A stretch of DNA of 64,000 nt from Marinobacter sp. (lineage in GTDB: Bacteria > Pseudomonadota > Gammaproteobacteria > Pseudomonadales > Oleiphilaceae), in contig JAGYIS010000004.1 of the NCBI GenBank assembly GCA_018402255.1, forward strand, positions 664,221 to 728,220. The letters run 5' to 3'. The translations under genes and the position numbers were made by a program. Shown here one piece after another: positions 16,278 through 25,833 of the stretch. Below the pieces are notes generated by a model. It was not told where the DNA came from, searched no databases, and worked only from the letters and a program-made list of their open reading frames with translations. The first letter of the stretch is position 1. Each line of letters begins with the position of its first letter.

Positions 16278-17855
16278 TTACTGAATGGTAGGACTGCTGC
16301 CTGCTTCGGAAGACTGGGACAAGGACGTCCCGACCGGTGGCCTGTAATACAGGGAATAGAGCACTCGGTCCAGCACAGCCTGGCCGTTCCATGCCGGGTC
16401 GTTATTCACCATGCCAACGATTGCCCAGGTCGTGTTCTTATCGTCTTTGGTGAAGCCGGCGATAGAGCGAACGTTTTCCAGATAGCCGGTTTTGATTCGG
16501 CCCTGACCGTCCATGCCCGTGTTCTTGAGTCGTCGTGACATGGTGCCGTCCATTGCAATGATCGGCATGGAGGCCATCAGATCTGAAGAATAGGGGCTGT
16601 TCCAGGCATGTTGCAGAATCTGGGCGCCCTGGCGAGCGGTAATGCGACCATGACGGGTAAGTCCTGCGCCGTTGTCGATCACCATGCCTGCTGTGTTGAC
16701 ACCAATGCCCTCCAGCCAGTCGTAGATAACCCGGATACCTGCTACCCGGTCATCCTGTTCATCATCCTGTCGGAACTGCGCGCCGATAGTCAGCAGCATC
16801 TGCCGGGCCATCACGTTACTGCTCCACTTATTGATGTCCCTCACCATGGTCACCAGATCTGGCGAGGTGGTTCTCATCACCAGGCGGGCATCGTCTGGTG
16901 TGGTGTCAAAGCGATCTCCGCCACTGATGATTACGCCCATCTCGGACAGCACTGATCGAACCAGGGAGGCGGAGTAGCGCTCGTGAGGCAGAAGTGACAT
17001 ATAGGTGGTGGTGCGACAACCCTGGGGTAATTCGCCAGTGACCTGAACAGTCACACGATGATCATTATGAAACACCGGTTTCCACTCGAAGCGATTCCGG
17101 GCCGGGCAGGGGCCTTCGGGTAAAATGGCGACACGGTTATCAATCGTCACCTCACCCAGGTTGGGGGTAGTCCAGGCCTGGGTGCCGCGTTCATCCGCAC
17201 GAACCTGAAAATGCAGCAGGTTGAGGTTGCTGAGGTAGCCTGAGGGTTCTACCAGGAACGGAGCGTGGGGGTTCTTACCATTATCTTCAAATGTCGGGAA
17301 GCCGCCGTCTATTCGGAAATAGCTACCATCCAGAACCAGGTCGCCCTCGATGCGATTGATACCCATGCTGCGCAACTCCCGCAGCGTACTCCACAAACGT
17401 TCCAGGGTAAGCTTGGGATCGCCGCCAAAACGCACGAACAGGTTGCCTTTGAGGGTATCGCCAACCATCACGCCGTCTGTTAGAAAGTCGGTATTCCAAT
17501 GGTGGGTGGGCCCCAGCAATTCCAGCGCAGCATAGGTGGTGACGAGTTTGGTGATCGAGCCAGGGCTCATCAGTTCGTCAGCGTTTACATACTGCTCAAT
17601 GCCCGGCCCGTTTAGGGGAATGGCGGCGACGCTGAGGGCCTGATCGCTTTTCAGGGATTTGTTCGCATAGTCTTTGATCTGGCTGGCCCACAGTCTGGAT
17701 TCAGCAAAGACGTTGGCTGCCGAGGTATTGTCCTGGGCAGCGGAGGAGGCAGATGCCATGCTGCAGGCCGCCGCAACGGCCAGAACAAGCCGTCTTGGAG
17801 TGGTCGTGCACTGTGAAGAGCAAGTCCTTGCCCGCAAACCCTGAATCCGCATCAT
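16278..17855 (-). CDS. dacB: D-alanyl-D-alanine carboxypeptidase/endopeptidase (PBP4 family)
   Basis: A secreted class C penicillin-binding protein that trims or cleaves peptidoglycan cross-links. The three active-site motifs are visible: SITK in MSPGSITKL, SSN in KWSSNVMARQ and KTG in GRIKTGYLEN. An N-terminal signal peptide (LVLAVAAACSMASA) targets it to the periplasm. Start is uncertain: ATG 17855 is used, but an in-frame ATG 17894 gives 13 more residues and neither has a clear ribosome-binding site. It converges on napC with 27 bp between. Confidence 0.9.
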   Translation of the reverse strand: MMRIQGLRARTCSSQCTTTPRRLVLAVAAACSMASASSAAQDNTSAANVFAESRLWASQIKDYANKSLKSDQALSVAAIPLNGPGIEQYVNADELMSPGSITKLVTTYAALELLGPTHHWNTDFLTDGVMVGDTLKGNLFVRFGGDPKLTLERLWSTLRELRSMGINRIEGDLVLDGSYFRIDGGFPTFEDNGKNPHAPFLVEPSGYLSNLNLLHFQVRADERGTQAWTTPNLGEVTIDNRVAILPEGPCPARNRFEWKPVFHNDHRVTVQVTGELPQGCRTTTYMSLLPHERYSASLVRSVLSEMGVIISGGDRFDTTPDDARLVMRTTSPDLVTMVRDINKWSSNVMARQMLLTIGAQFRQDDEQDDRVAGIRVIYDWLEGIGVNTAGMVIDNGAGLTRHGRITARQGAQILQHAWNSPYSSDLMASMPIIAMDGTMSRRLKNTGMDGQGRIKTGYLENVRSIAGFTKDDKNTTWAIVGMVNNDPAWNGQAVLDRVLYSLYYRPPVGTSLSQSSEAGSSPTIQ

Positions 17856-18118
17856 GCCAGCCCGTTGTTGTATTCTTTTTCTACAATAGCTCATCCCACC
17901 GATTTGTACTATGCAGAAAAGCTATACATGACGTTAAAAAATGGCAGTAGAGTCTTTGTTTATATAGGTTTTTTGTGACAGCTCGTAAGTGCCTTTCAGA
18001 ATCAGTGGGTTACCTTTGGCCCAATTAAACGGCCCGGTCAGCCAATGGGTCGAGGACAGTTTGTGAGACAATTCCTGTTAGAGCTCATGAACTACACATT
18101 ACGAATCAAGGGAACACT

Positions 18119-18889
18119 ATGCTCAAAGCGCTCAGACATCAGGTGAACGTACTGGAATCCGTAGCGACTTCGTCGTTTGCCGCCTGGCGGGGCTGCCTGG
18201 TTATCAAGCCAGTTGCACAACCGGAAAAGCCGCTCATTCTGTACGATATGGAAGCCTGCCCTTATTGCCGTCGCGTTCGTGAGGTATTGACCGCTCTGCA
18301 CCTGGATGCGGAGATCAGGCCTTGCCCTAAAGGCGGCCGGTTTTTCCGGCCAGATGCCGAAGCCATTGGCGGCAAACAGCAGTTCCCGCTGCTGGTGGAT
18401 CAGAACACCGACAGGGTCATCTACGAGTCTGATGACATTATTGAATATTTGTTCCGCGAATATGCCGGTCGTTCGGTGCCGCGTTACTTCCAGTCCAGAG
18501 CCTGGCAGCCGGTACTGAACTCACTGGGGTCAGCGGCGAGCGAGCTGCGCGGATTGCGTGCCATATCCGGCCAGCGACCGGAGCAGGGTTTGCACCTGTG
18601 GAGCTTTGAGGGCAGTCCATTCTCACGACTGGTAAGGGAAAGACTGTGTGAGCTGGAAATTCCATACACATTGCACAATCTTGGCAAAGAACACTGGACC
18701 GAGATCGGGCCAGCCAAACAGCGGATTAAGTTGGGTGAATACAAGCCGAGGCCCGGTGGTAAGCGCGATGGGTTCTTCCAGCAACATGGCCGGGTTCAGG
18801 TGCCGTACCTGGAAGATCCGAATACTGGTGTTCAGCTGTTCGAATCTGGTCGGATACTGGCGTATCTGGACAAGCAATACTCAAGTTGA
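18119..18889 (+). CDS. Protein with two GST-N/glutaredoxin-like thioredoxin-fold domains
   Basis: A 256-aa protein with two thioredoxin folds in tandem. The first (about residues 40-125) has a CPYC redox motif (MEACPYCRRVREVL) and FPLLVDQNT...YESDDIIEYL, as in glutaredoxin and GST N-terminal domains. The second (about 160-254) repeats the pattern with SPFSRLVRERL in place of CPYC, and VPYLEDPNTG.QLFESGRILAYL. The second site has no Cys and may only bind glutathione. No GST C-terminal helical domain is seen. It likely acts in thiol redox chemistry. AAGGGA precedes ATG 18119. Confidence 0.78.
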   Translation: MLKALRHQVNVLESVATSSFAAWRGCLVIKPVAQPEKPLILYDMEACPYCRRVREVLTALHLDAEIRPCPKGGRFFRPDAEAIGGKQQFPLLVDQNTDRVIYESDDIIEYLFREYAGRSVPRYFQSRAWQPVLNSLGSAASELRGLRAISGQRPEQGLHLWSFEGSPFSRLVRERLCELEIPYTLHNLGKEHWTEIGPAKQRIKLGEYKPRPGGKRDGFFQQHGRVQVPYLEDPNTGVQLFESGRILAYLDKQYSS

Positions 18890-18986
18890 TAGCTGCAGGT
18901 GCTACTGGTCGGCTCAGGGCTGGTGTTCCGGGCCTGAGCCGGTATGATCGTTGGCCTGATCTGTCAGCCATAATCGGGAGAGTTTG

Positions 18987-19400
18987 ATGTATACCGGCCA
19001 ATGCCTCTGTGGTGATATTCAGTTCGAATACGAGGGCTCACTGGGGCCCCTTTCGCTTTGCCACTGCAGTCAGTGCCGACGAGCCCATGGCAGTGCCTTC
19101 TCAGCCAGTGCGCCGGTGCAGAAGGTGCGCTTCCGGTTTGTGGCTGGCGAAGATAACATTACCGAATTTGAATCCCGCCCAGGCAAATACCGGGCCTTTT
19201 GCAGCAAGTGTGGCAGCCAGCTATACAGCCGCCTGGATGCCATCCCTGGCATTCTGCGTTTGCGGGTAGGGGTGATCAATGAACCCCTGGGCATGAAGGC
19301 CACACGGCATATCTATGTCGGCTCAAAATCCGACTGGTTCGATATCACTGACGATCTGCCGCAGTACGATAAGACCGAAAGGACCAACGATCCCAACTGA
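18987..19400 (+). CDS. GFA-family protein (glutathione-dependent formaldehyde-activating-like, CENP-V fold)
   Basis: A 137-aa zinc-binding protein. It carries the GFA cysteine pattern: CLCG at the N-terminus, CHCSQCRRAHGS (about residues 26-37) and CSKCGS (about 72-77). These ligand one or two zinc ions. Known members bind glutathione adducts, but many have no known substrate. Start: TTG 18984 and ATG 18987 are adjacent; ATG is preferred with GGGAG upstream. It converges on the sugar dehydrogenase with only 28 bp between. Confidence 0.88.
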   Translation: MYTGQCLCGDIQFEYEGSLGPLSLCHCSQCRRAHGSAFSASAPVQKVRFRFVAGEDNITEFESRPGKYRAFCSKCGSQLYSRLDAIPGILRLRVGVINEPLGMKATRHIYVGSKSDWFDITDDLPQYDKTERTNDPN

Positions 19401-19428
19401 GGCCCTCAATGAGCCCCTGGCCGGCCAC

Positions 19429-20550
19429 TCAGTCCGCGGGCACCATCCGGTAAACCTTGCCCTGGCGGGAGTCGGTCAGTAACCACAGAGCGCCATCCGG
19501 GCCCATTCGAACATCCCGGATGCGCTCGCCAAGATTGGTCAGCAAATCCTCTTCCTCAACCACCTCTTCATCCTGAATGGTCAGACGCACTAGCTTTTGT
19601 GAGCGCAATGCGCCCACGAACAGGTCGCCCCGCCAGTCCGGGAACAGATCGCCGGTGTAGAAGGCCATGCCCGAGGGTGCGATGGATGGATCCCAGTAAT
19701 GCAGCGGGTCGGTGACGCCGTCCATGGTGGTTTTACTGGTGATGGGGATGCCCGAGTAGTCGATGCCGTAGGTGACTTTAGGCCAGCCGTAGTCGTTGCC
19801 AGCCCGGATAATGTTAATCTCGTCACCGCCCCGGGGGCCGTGTTCATGGCTCCAGACCTCACCGGTGTCCGGGTGCAGGGTCATACCCTGAATGTTGCGG
19901 TTGCCGTAGGTGAAGAAGGTGTCGTTCACTCTTGAGTTGCTTTTGAACGGATTATCCGACACCGGTTGCCCGTTAATCGTTATGCGGTGCACCCCGCCGG
20001 CATCGTCGTTGGTATCCTGGGCCCGGTCCATGTCGCCGCGATCTCCCACAGATACGTATAGGTGTCCGCTGCCGTCAAACACCATTCTTCCCGCAAAGTG
20101 CCGGCCGTTATTGGAGCGAGGCAGGGCTTCGAAGATCACCTCAACATTCTCAAGTGACTCGCCAGTGTAGGTGGCACGGGCAACACGGGTCGTCATGCCG
20201 TCGCCGTCACGGTGTGCATAGCTCAGAAACAGAGTTTGATTGTTCGCGAATTCTGGATGCAGCACGACATCCAGCAGCCCGCCCTGGCCAGAGGCAACCA
20301 GTTCCGGTAGCCCGGTTATGGGCTCCCGCACAAGATTGCCGTTCTCAATCCGGCGCAGCCGACCCTCACGTTCGGTGACCAGCATGGTGCCGTCGGGCAG
20401 GAAGGCCAGACTCCAGGGGTGCTCAAGGCCTTGAGCGACGGTTTCTATCCGAAAATCGGTTTTGTCAGATGAGAACGTCTGGTCAGACCACGCCGGGGAT
20501 GCTGCCAATACCAATAAGCCCACGGTCATGGCGATTGTTGAGCGGTTCAT
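19429..20550 (-). CDS. PQQ-dependent aldose sugar dehydrogenase (YliI-type)
   Basis: A 373-aa soluble beta-propeller dehydrogenase for the periplasm, with signal peptide MNRSTIAMTVGLLVLAASPAWS. Family motifs are GLEHPWSLAFLPDG, VTEREGRLR, GGLLDVVLHPEF, NGRHFAGRMVF (active-site His), VGDRGDMDRAQ, SHEHGPRGGDEIN and GNDYGWPKV. Members oxidise sugars and alcohols using PQQ and Ca2+. No electron acceptor or PQQ synthesis gene lies here. The gene stands alone with a long gap to the TonB receptor terminator. Confidence 0.9.
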   Translation of the reverse strand: MNRSTIAMTVGLLVLAASPAWSDQTFSSDKTDFRIETVAQGLEHPWSLAFLPDGTMLVTEREGRLRRIENGNLVREPITGLPELVASGQGGLLDVVLHPEFANNQTLFLSYAHRDGDGMTTRVARATYTGESLENVEVIFEALPRSNNGRHFAGRMVFDGSGHLYVSVGDRGDMDRAQDTNDDAGGVHRITINGQPVSDNPFKSNSRVNDTFFTYGNRNIQGMTLHPDTGEVWSHEHGPRGGDEINIIRAGNDYGWPKVTYGIDYSGIPITSKTTMDGVTDPLHYWDPSIAPSGMAFYTGDLFPDWRGDLFVGALRSQKLVRLTIQDEEVVEEEDLLTNLGERIRDVRMGPDGALWLLTDSRQGKVYRMVPAD

Positions 20551-20635
20551 GAGGTCTCCTCCAAGCTAAGGATTGTCAGCCGCGTCCAAACTGACGGCTA
20601 AATGAGTATCTAGACAATACCAGAGTGTACGACAC

Positions 20636-20665
20636 AAAAAAGCCACCGGTTTGCGGTGGCTTTTT
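20636..20665. terminator. Intrinsic terminator after the TonB receptor
   Basis: AAAAAAGCCACC and GGTGGCTTTTT enclose a short loop. It is bidirectional, and sits 17 bp past the receptor stop. Confidence 0.88.
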
Positions 20666-20681
20666 GCTTGTCAGGAGGACA

Positions 20682-22817
20682 TCAGAAACGGTAGCTCAGG
20701 GTGCCCGTCACCGTGCGTTTGGTGCCAATGAAGCAATCGCCCCGAGCCAGGCATGTGGTGAAGTAAGTCTCATTGGTCAGGTTGTTGACGTTCAGGGCCA
20801 GCTCCCAGCTGTCCCGGCCGTAGGCAATCATGGCGTCCAGCAGGGTCTCTGCCGGGGTCTTGAGTTGGTCGGTGCCGTCCCAGCTTGATCCGACATAGCG
20901 GACGCCGGCGCCGGCGCGAAGCCCTGGAATACCGAGGGCGCGCAGCTCATGCTGGCTCCAGAGTGATGCTGTGTGTTCCGGAATGCTGGCCAGTCGCGCT
21001 CCCTGGTTGTTGCCCTCCTCAACCTCGGTATCGGTGTAGGCATAGTTGGCGATCAGGTCCCAATGGGCGTTGACGTCCACTTTCGCTTCCAGCTCGATAC
21101 CCCGAGCGCTGGTCTCGCCGTTCTGAATCTGATTATTCGGGTTCAGCGGGTCGGGAGCCTGGCGGTTCTTTTCGCGCAGATCATAAACCGTCGCGGTATA
21201 CAGGCTCGTGGAATCAGTTGGTTGATATTTTACGCCGACTTCGACCTGCTCACCTTTCAATGGTTTGAACGGATTGTTGAAGGCATCAAGGCCGGTTACC
21301 GGTTTGAACGACTCAGAGTAGCTGACGAATGGCGTGACACCGTTGCTGAACTTGTACATCAAGCCAGCCCTGCCGGTGACTTCCTCGTCGGTGAATGCCG
21401 TGCCGCCTTCGGTCTTGTTGCGGGCGCTGTCGTGGCGAAGGCCCAGCACGGCAATCCAGCGATCATTGATGGTCATCTGATTCTGGGCGTAGAAACCGCT
21501 CTGGATGACTGTGTTTTCCGGTGTATCGCTGAAATCACTTTCGGTCAGCCGGTCATAGTTTCCGTAGACCGGGTTAAACACGTTCAAGTCGCCGATGTCT
21601 GCCTTGTAAGCGCGGCGGCTGTTGCTGACGGCATGCTGGTAATCCCATCCCAGCAGCACGGTGTGATCGACGTTGCCCGTTGAGAACAAAGCTTCCGCCT
21701 GGTGATCTGCCGTTATGGTATCCAGGTTAGGCTTGTTGGCGTAGGCGACCCGGGCAATATCGCCATTTGGTTTCAGGGCAGGCGTAAACAGGGGGTAGAT
21801 GCTCTGGTAATCCACCTCGGTCTCGGAGTAACGGAGATTCTGTCGCACTGTCCAGACGTTGTTCAGCCGGTGACTTAACAGGGAGGTCACCGCCTTTTCC
21901 TTGGTGTTGTAGCGGTCGAAATCCGGCTCGCTGATGAACAGATCATAGGGGATCTGTGGCAGGCCAAAGGGTGACGGTTTCAGGGTGCCTTCAATCGGCA
22001 GGAACTGCGAGGTGGTTCCCGAGCGGTCTTCCTGATGCAGCGCCATAAGGGTCCATTCGGTCTGATCCGTCGGGCGCCAGGTGATCGACGGCGCGATAAC
22101 CACACGGTTGTCTTCGACCTTGTTGACCTGGGTATCGCTGTCGCGGCCAAGGGCGATAAAACGGTACAACAGGGTGCCATCCTCGTTCAGGGCCCCGGTT
22201 GAATCGATTGCGGCCTGCTTGCGGGAGTGATTTCCTACCTGCAGTTTCAGTTCGGTGGATTGTTCTGCCTGGGGGCGTTTGGTGGCGAGATTTACCAGGC
22301 CGCCCACATTGCCCTGGCCATACAGCACGGAGGAAGGTCCGCGAATGACTTCAATGCGTTCCAGCAGGTAGGGCTCGGTGCGCGGGCTTTGATAGAAGCC
22401 AAACGTCTTCTGCATGCCATCGAGGTAGATCACCGGATCGCCGCCGCGCACGGACTGCCAGTCGCCCCGGCTATCAAGACCAAACTGCTCGGCCCCCACG
22501 CCCACGGTGTAGCGTAAGGCTTCCTGAACACTGGCAACGCCCTGGTCTTGTATCTGATCTGCCGTCACCACGGAAATGGACTGTGGGATCTCGGTGATCG
22601 GCGTGGTGGTTTTGGTGCCCGCCCGGCTGGAGGTGGCAATATAGCCATCTACCGGGGCCGATGGGTCTTCAAGGCGCTCGCCGCTGACATTGATCGGGCT
22701 TAGCGTTTCCTGGGCCAGCGCCGGGGTGATTGTCATGGCCAGCGCCAGTAGCCCGGTGGTCCACGTGCCGCGGAGCGGATGCTTTGCTTGCTGTTTGGTG
22801 AGGGGGAGCAACTGCAT
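20682..22817 (-). CDS. TonB-dependent siderophore receptor
   Basis: A 711-aa outer-membrane receptor for ferric siderophores. The signal peptide ends near PALAQ. The plug domain has ITEIPQSISVVTADQI and VRGGDPVIYLDGM, then IEVIRGPSSVLYGQG. The rest is a 22-strand barrel ending in the outer-membrane Phe (LSYRF). No extra N-terminal STN domain is present, so FecA-type transmembrane signalling is unlikely. It is at the end of a Fur-regulated cluster with FhuF, FhuB, FhuD and FhuC, which suggests a hydroxamate siderophore. A Fur box is centred 67 bp before the start. Confidence 0.92.
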   Translation of the reverse strand: MQLLPLTKQQAKHPLRGTWTTGLLALAMTITPALAQETLSPINVSGERLEDPSAPVDGYIATSSRAGTKTTTPITEIPQSISVVTADQIQDQGVASVQEALRYTVGVGAEQFGLDSRGDWQSVRGGDPVIYLDGMQKTFGFYQSPRTEPYLLERIEVIRGPSSVLYGQGNVGGLVNLATKRPQAEQSTELKLQVGNHSRKQAAIDSTGALNEDGTLLYRFIALGRDSDTQVNKVEDNRVVIAPSITWRPTDQTEWTLMALHQEDRSGTTSQFLPIEGTLKPSPFGLPQIPYDLFISEPDFDRYNTKEKAVTSLLSHRLNNVWTVRQNLRYSETEVDYQSIYPLFTPALKPNGDIARVAYANKPNLDTITADHQAEALFSTGNVDHTVLLGWDYQHAVSNSRRAYKADIGDLNVFNPVYGNYDRLTESDFSDTPENTVIQSGFYAQNQMTINDRWIAVLGLRHDSARNKTEGGTAFTDEEVTGRAGLMYKFSNGVTPFVSYSESFKPVTGLDAFNNPFKPLKGEQVEVGVKYQPTDSTSLYTATVYDLREKNRQAPDPLNPNNQIQNGETSARGIELEAKVDVNAHWDLIANYAYTDTEVEEGNNQGARLASIPEHTASLWSQHELRALGIPGLRAGAGVRYVGSSWDGTDQLKTPAETLLDAMIAYGRDSWELALNVNNLTNETYFTTCLARGDCFIGTKRTVTGTLSYRF

Positions 22818-22876
22818 GCCTGGGTGTTCCTCTGATCAATTGGAGGGAGATGTACGTTTTGTAATGCGGATTGTAA

Positions 22877-22891
22877 TGATAAAGATTATCG
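22877..22891 (-). promoter_or_regulatory. Fur box upstream of the TonB receptor
   Basis: TGATAAAGATTATCG matches the 7-1-7 Fur consensus TGATAATnATTATCA at 12 of 14 positions. It lies 60 bp before the receptor start and should repress it under iron-replete conditions. Confidence 0.75.
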
Positions 22892-22959
22892 TTTACAAAT
22901 AGAAGTGTGTTTGATCTGTCGGGTATTTGTTTGGTCAAGAAACAGGAGCATGTTTGACG

Positions 22960-23052
22960 ATGGAACGTGAAGTGCAGGAAGGGCTGAAAATTGCGGTGGT
23001 TGCCATCAGTGTCATGTCGCTGGCCTTGGTGTGTCTGATGTTGACTCTCTGA
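22960..23052 (+). CDS. Possible 30-aa single-helix membrane peptide
   Basis: A 30-aa reading frame from ATG 22960 (MEREVQEGLK) with a hydrophobic helix of 19 residues. AGGAG is about 10 nt upstream, a little far. It is divergent from the TonB receptor and its last 41 bases run antisense into fhuF. The charged-then-hydrophobic pattern suits a small membrane peptide, but no homology is claimed. It may be chance. Confidence 0.3.
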   Translation: MEREVQEGLKIAVVAISVMSLALVCLMLTL

Positions 23053-23815
23053 CGCTGCCTATGCGGTCGCGACGGTAAATCCCGCAAGTCCCGCAGTATC
23101 CCCCACCGGGTAAAAGATACTTCAGGCAGCAACCTCGCCGTTGCGGGAGTGCGCAACGCTGTTGACTGAACTCGGCCGGTATCCAGTCGATGTATCGGTT
23201 TGCATCACACTCAAATCGTGCCAGCCAGCTGGTGGCCAGGGCACACAGTGCGTCTGGGTCCACCTGATTCCAAACCGCGGAGAACGGGGCGCTCAATGCC
23301 AGGCCAACGCTGCTCCAGTAGGCGCCGGGGCTGACCCCGAAATGCTGTCGGAAGACCGGGTACCAGGCCCGTACCTGATCAGCGGTCGTGTCAATGAATG
23401 CCCCCGGCGCCAGCGGCGCCCGATCGTCAGACAAGTGGCGCCAGCGGGAGGGGGCGTCAGAGCTTTCCAGTGAGCACAGGAAAATCCGGTCCGGGTTCAG
23501 GGGGGCGCTGACGCCATCCCGGAACAGCTCGATTACCCTGGGGGCGATGACCTGCAAGGCCAGGCTCTGATGCAGCACCGATATCCGGGCCTTGCGGAGT
23601 CTTGGGTGTTCCGCATCGGGATAATCTCTCAGCACTTGTTCTTCCAGCAGCGCTGGTTTTGCCAGAATTTGAGCCAATGAGAACAACTCACCAGGTTGGT
23701 CGCGGCTTTGTGCCAGTGCGCCGTTCAAGGCGTCGTGTCGTTTCAGCTCGTGCCGGGCCAGCAGGTGGTGATAGCTGGCCAGCCAGGGATCGCCAGAAAC
23801 CTCAGTGACGGCCAT
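23012..23815 (-). CDS. fhuF: Siderophore-iron reductase FhuF
   Basis: A 267-aa cytosolic reductase that releases iron from ferric hydroxamates. The C-terminal iron-sulfur ligands are visible as CC (RRGCCLKY) and CGTC (GGGYCGTCG), the CC-x10-C-x2-C pattern of FhuF. The N-terminal part is a loosely conserved helical domain. Its start overlaps the fhuB stop by 14 bp, so it is co-translated with the ABC permease. Together with fhuBCD it supports hydroxamate siderophore use. Confidence 0.85.
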   Translation of the reverse strand: MAVTEVSGDPWLASYHHLLARHELKRHDALNGALAQSRDQPGELFSLAQILAKPALLEEQVLRDYPDAEHPRLRKARISVLHQSLALQVIAPRVIELFRDGVSAPLNPDRIFLCSLESSDAPSRWRHLSDDRAPLAPGAFIDTTADQVRAWYPVFRQHFGVSPGAYWSSVGLALSAPFSAVWNQVDPDALCALATSWLARFECDANRYIDWIPAEFSQQRCALPQRRGCCLKYLLPGGGYCGTCGIYRRDRIGSVRESTSDTPRPAT

Positions 23816-25833
23816 GGCGGCTCAGCCCCCAGAGGAAGTAAACACCACCCACCAGAGCCGCCAACAGTCCGGATGGCAACTGGTTGGGGAACACGGCTAC
23901 CCGGGCCAGATAGTCGGCGATGGCCAGCAGCAGTCCACCTGCCAGAGCTGCAACCAAAAGCTGGCGCCCCACCGTTTGCTGGCCCAGCACTCTGGCAAGG
24001 TGGGGGGCGATCAACCCGACGAAACTCAGGGGGCCGATCACCACAGTGGCGGCAGCGGTCAGTACCGAAGCCAGAAGTAGAAGCAGCAGTCGGACCCGTG
24101 CAACCGGTAGCCCGAGAGATGACGCGGCCGCGTCGCCCAGGGGGAGCAGGGTTAGCGGGCGAAGGACCAGCAAAAGGAGTGCCCCCAGGGTTAGTACGAG
24201 TGCCATCAAGCCAATGGCTTCCTGTTCAGACACCAGCCAGGTTGAACCGTACATCCAGTTCAGCAAGCGCGACGCCAACCGTCCCGCCGGAGGCCATCAC
24301 CAGCCTCAAGCCGGCATCCATGAAGACGTAAAGTGCCAGTCCGCCCAGCAGAAGCTGGTTGCCGGCAAACCGATGGCGGCGGGCCAGTAGAATCAACAGG
24401 CCCAGGGCTGCAGCGGCCCCGGCCGTGGCAGCGATCAGTTGGCCGCCACGGCCGATGTCGACGCCGGTCAGCACCAGGACCACCATCACCAGGGCTGCAC
24501 CACCGCTGATGCCCAGCAATTCCGGGCTGCCCATAGGGTTGCCGGTCATACGCTGTATCAGGGTGCCGGCCATGCCCAGAGCCATGCCGGCGAGAATGGC
24601 CGCCAACAGCCTTGGGCCGCGCCACACCCAGGCATCGCTCCAGTGTGAGGGTGGTGTCCAGTTCCAGGCGTTCAGGCCGGGCGACCAGGCCATGGAAAGG
24701 GCAATGGTCAGCACCAGCAGCACCGCAACAATGCCGGCAACCAGAAGGGTCGGCTTCCGGGTGGGCAGGAACCCCGCCGGGCTCGAGTCCGCGCCGGGCA
24801 TATGGTGAGTGTTTCGAATGCCCTGCAAGGCCATCAGGATAACGGGGCCGCCGATCAAGGCGGTGGTGGTGCCGGTGGGCACAATGGAGCCGTTACCCAG
24901 GGTGGTTGCCCAGTGCGCCAGGGTATCTGCCAGCAGCAAAAGCCCGCCGCCGGTGATCGTGCTCCAGAACAATCTCTCACCGAGCGAACGGGCACCCAGC
25001 AGTTTGGCCAGCACCGGGGCGGCCAGTCCCACGAACGCCACCACACCGACCCGACTGACCACCACGGAGCTCATCAGGACTACCAGAAGCAGCGCGCCGC
25101 CACGCACCAACGCTACTTTGGCGCCGAGTGCCGAAGCCGAAGCCTGCCCTAATTGCATTAGTGTCAGTGGCCGCATCAACATCAGCATGGCAATCGCGAG
25201 TATCAGCACCCGTGGCAACAGTTGCAGGAAGGGCTCCCAGTTATTCTGAACCAGAGAGCCTGCTCCCCAGATAAACAGGTTGCCCAGCCATTCGCCCTTG
25301 AGCAGCAAAAAGGCCATGTTCATGGCGCCGAGAAAGAAGGTGATCACCAGCCCGGCCAGAATAACGGTGACCGGTGAGAAGCCCAGGCGCCAGGTCAGCG
25401 CAATCACCAGGCCAATGGCCAGCAGACCTCCGGATACGGCCGCCAGATCCGGGCTGAAGGCCAGCAAACCGGGCACAAAGAGGGTGGCCATGGTCACTCC
25501 GAACTGCCCGCCGGCTTCCACACCCAGTGTGCTGGGTGAGGCCAGCGGGTTACCAAGGATTTGTTGGGTAACGGCACCCGCCAGGCCCAGTCCGCAGCCG
25601 ATCAGAACGGCCAAGGAAACTCTTGGTGCCCAGCTGTAGTGGGCGAGTACCGAAGGGTAATAATCTTCGTTGTAGCTCCAGAATGCCGCCAAAAGGTCGC
25701 CCGGCGCCATCTGACCCAGCCAGGGAAGGGCGCTGGCTGCCAGGGCGACAAGCCAGAGCAGAGCAATGGCAACCGGAAGTCTTTTGGGCAGGGACGGGGC
25801 GGTTGCAGGTACGCGTGCCGAGTCAGCGAACAT
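23802..25833 (-). pseudogene. fhuB: FhuB-type double permease, interrupted by one frameshift
   Basis: FhuB moves hydroxamate siderophores across the inner membrane. It is a fusion of two FecCD-type permeases of about 9-10 helices each. The first half runs to about 24690 and the second begins near GLNAWNW. The frame changes near 24277-24281, where the expected ASRLLNWMYGST follows ASGGT. One base seems to be extra in GACGGTTGGCGTC. After correction the chain is about 670 aa, as usual for FhuB. Start ATG 25833 has GGAGGGAGG 8 nt upstream and overlaps the fhuD stop by 11 bp; an earlier in-frame start at 25860 is inside fhuD. Confidence 0.88.

Noticed and set aside
23802..25833. Two separate FecCD permease genes.
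   Set aside because: The two parts join exactly at a one-base shift and together have the length and domain order of the double permease FhuB.
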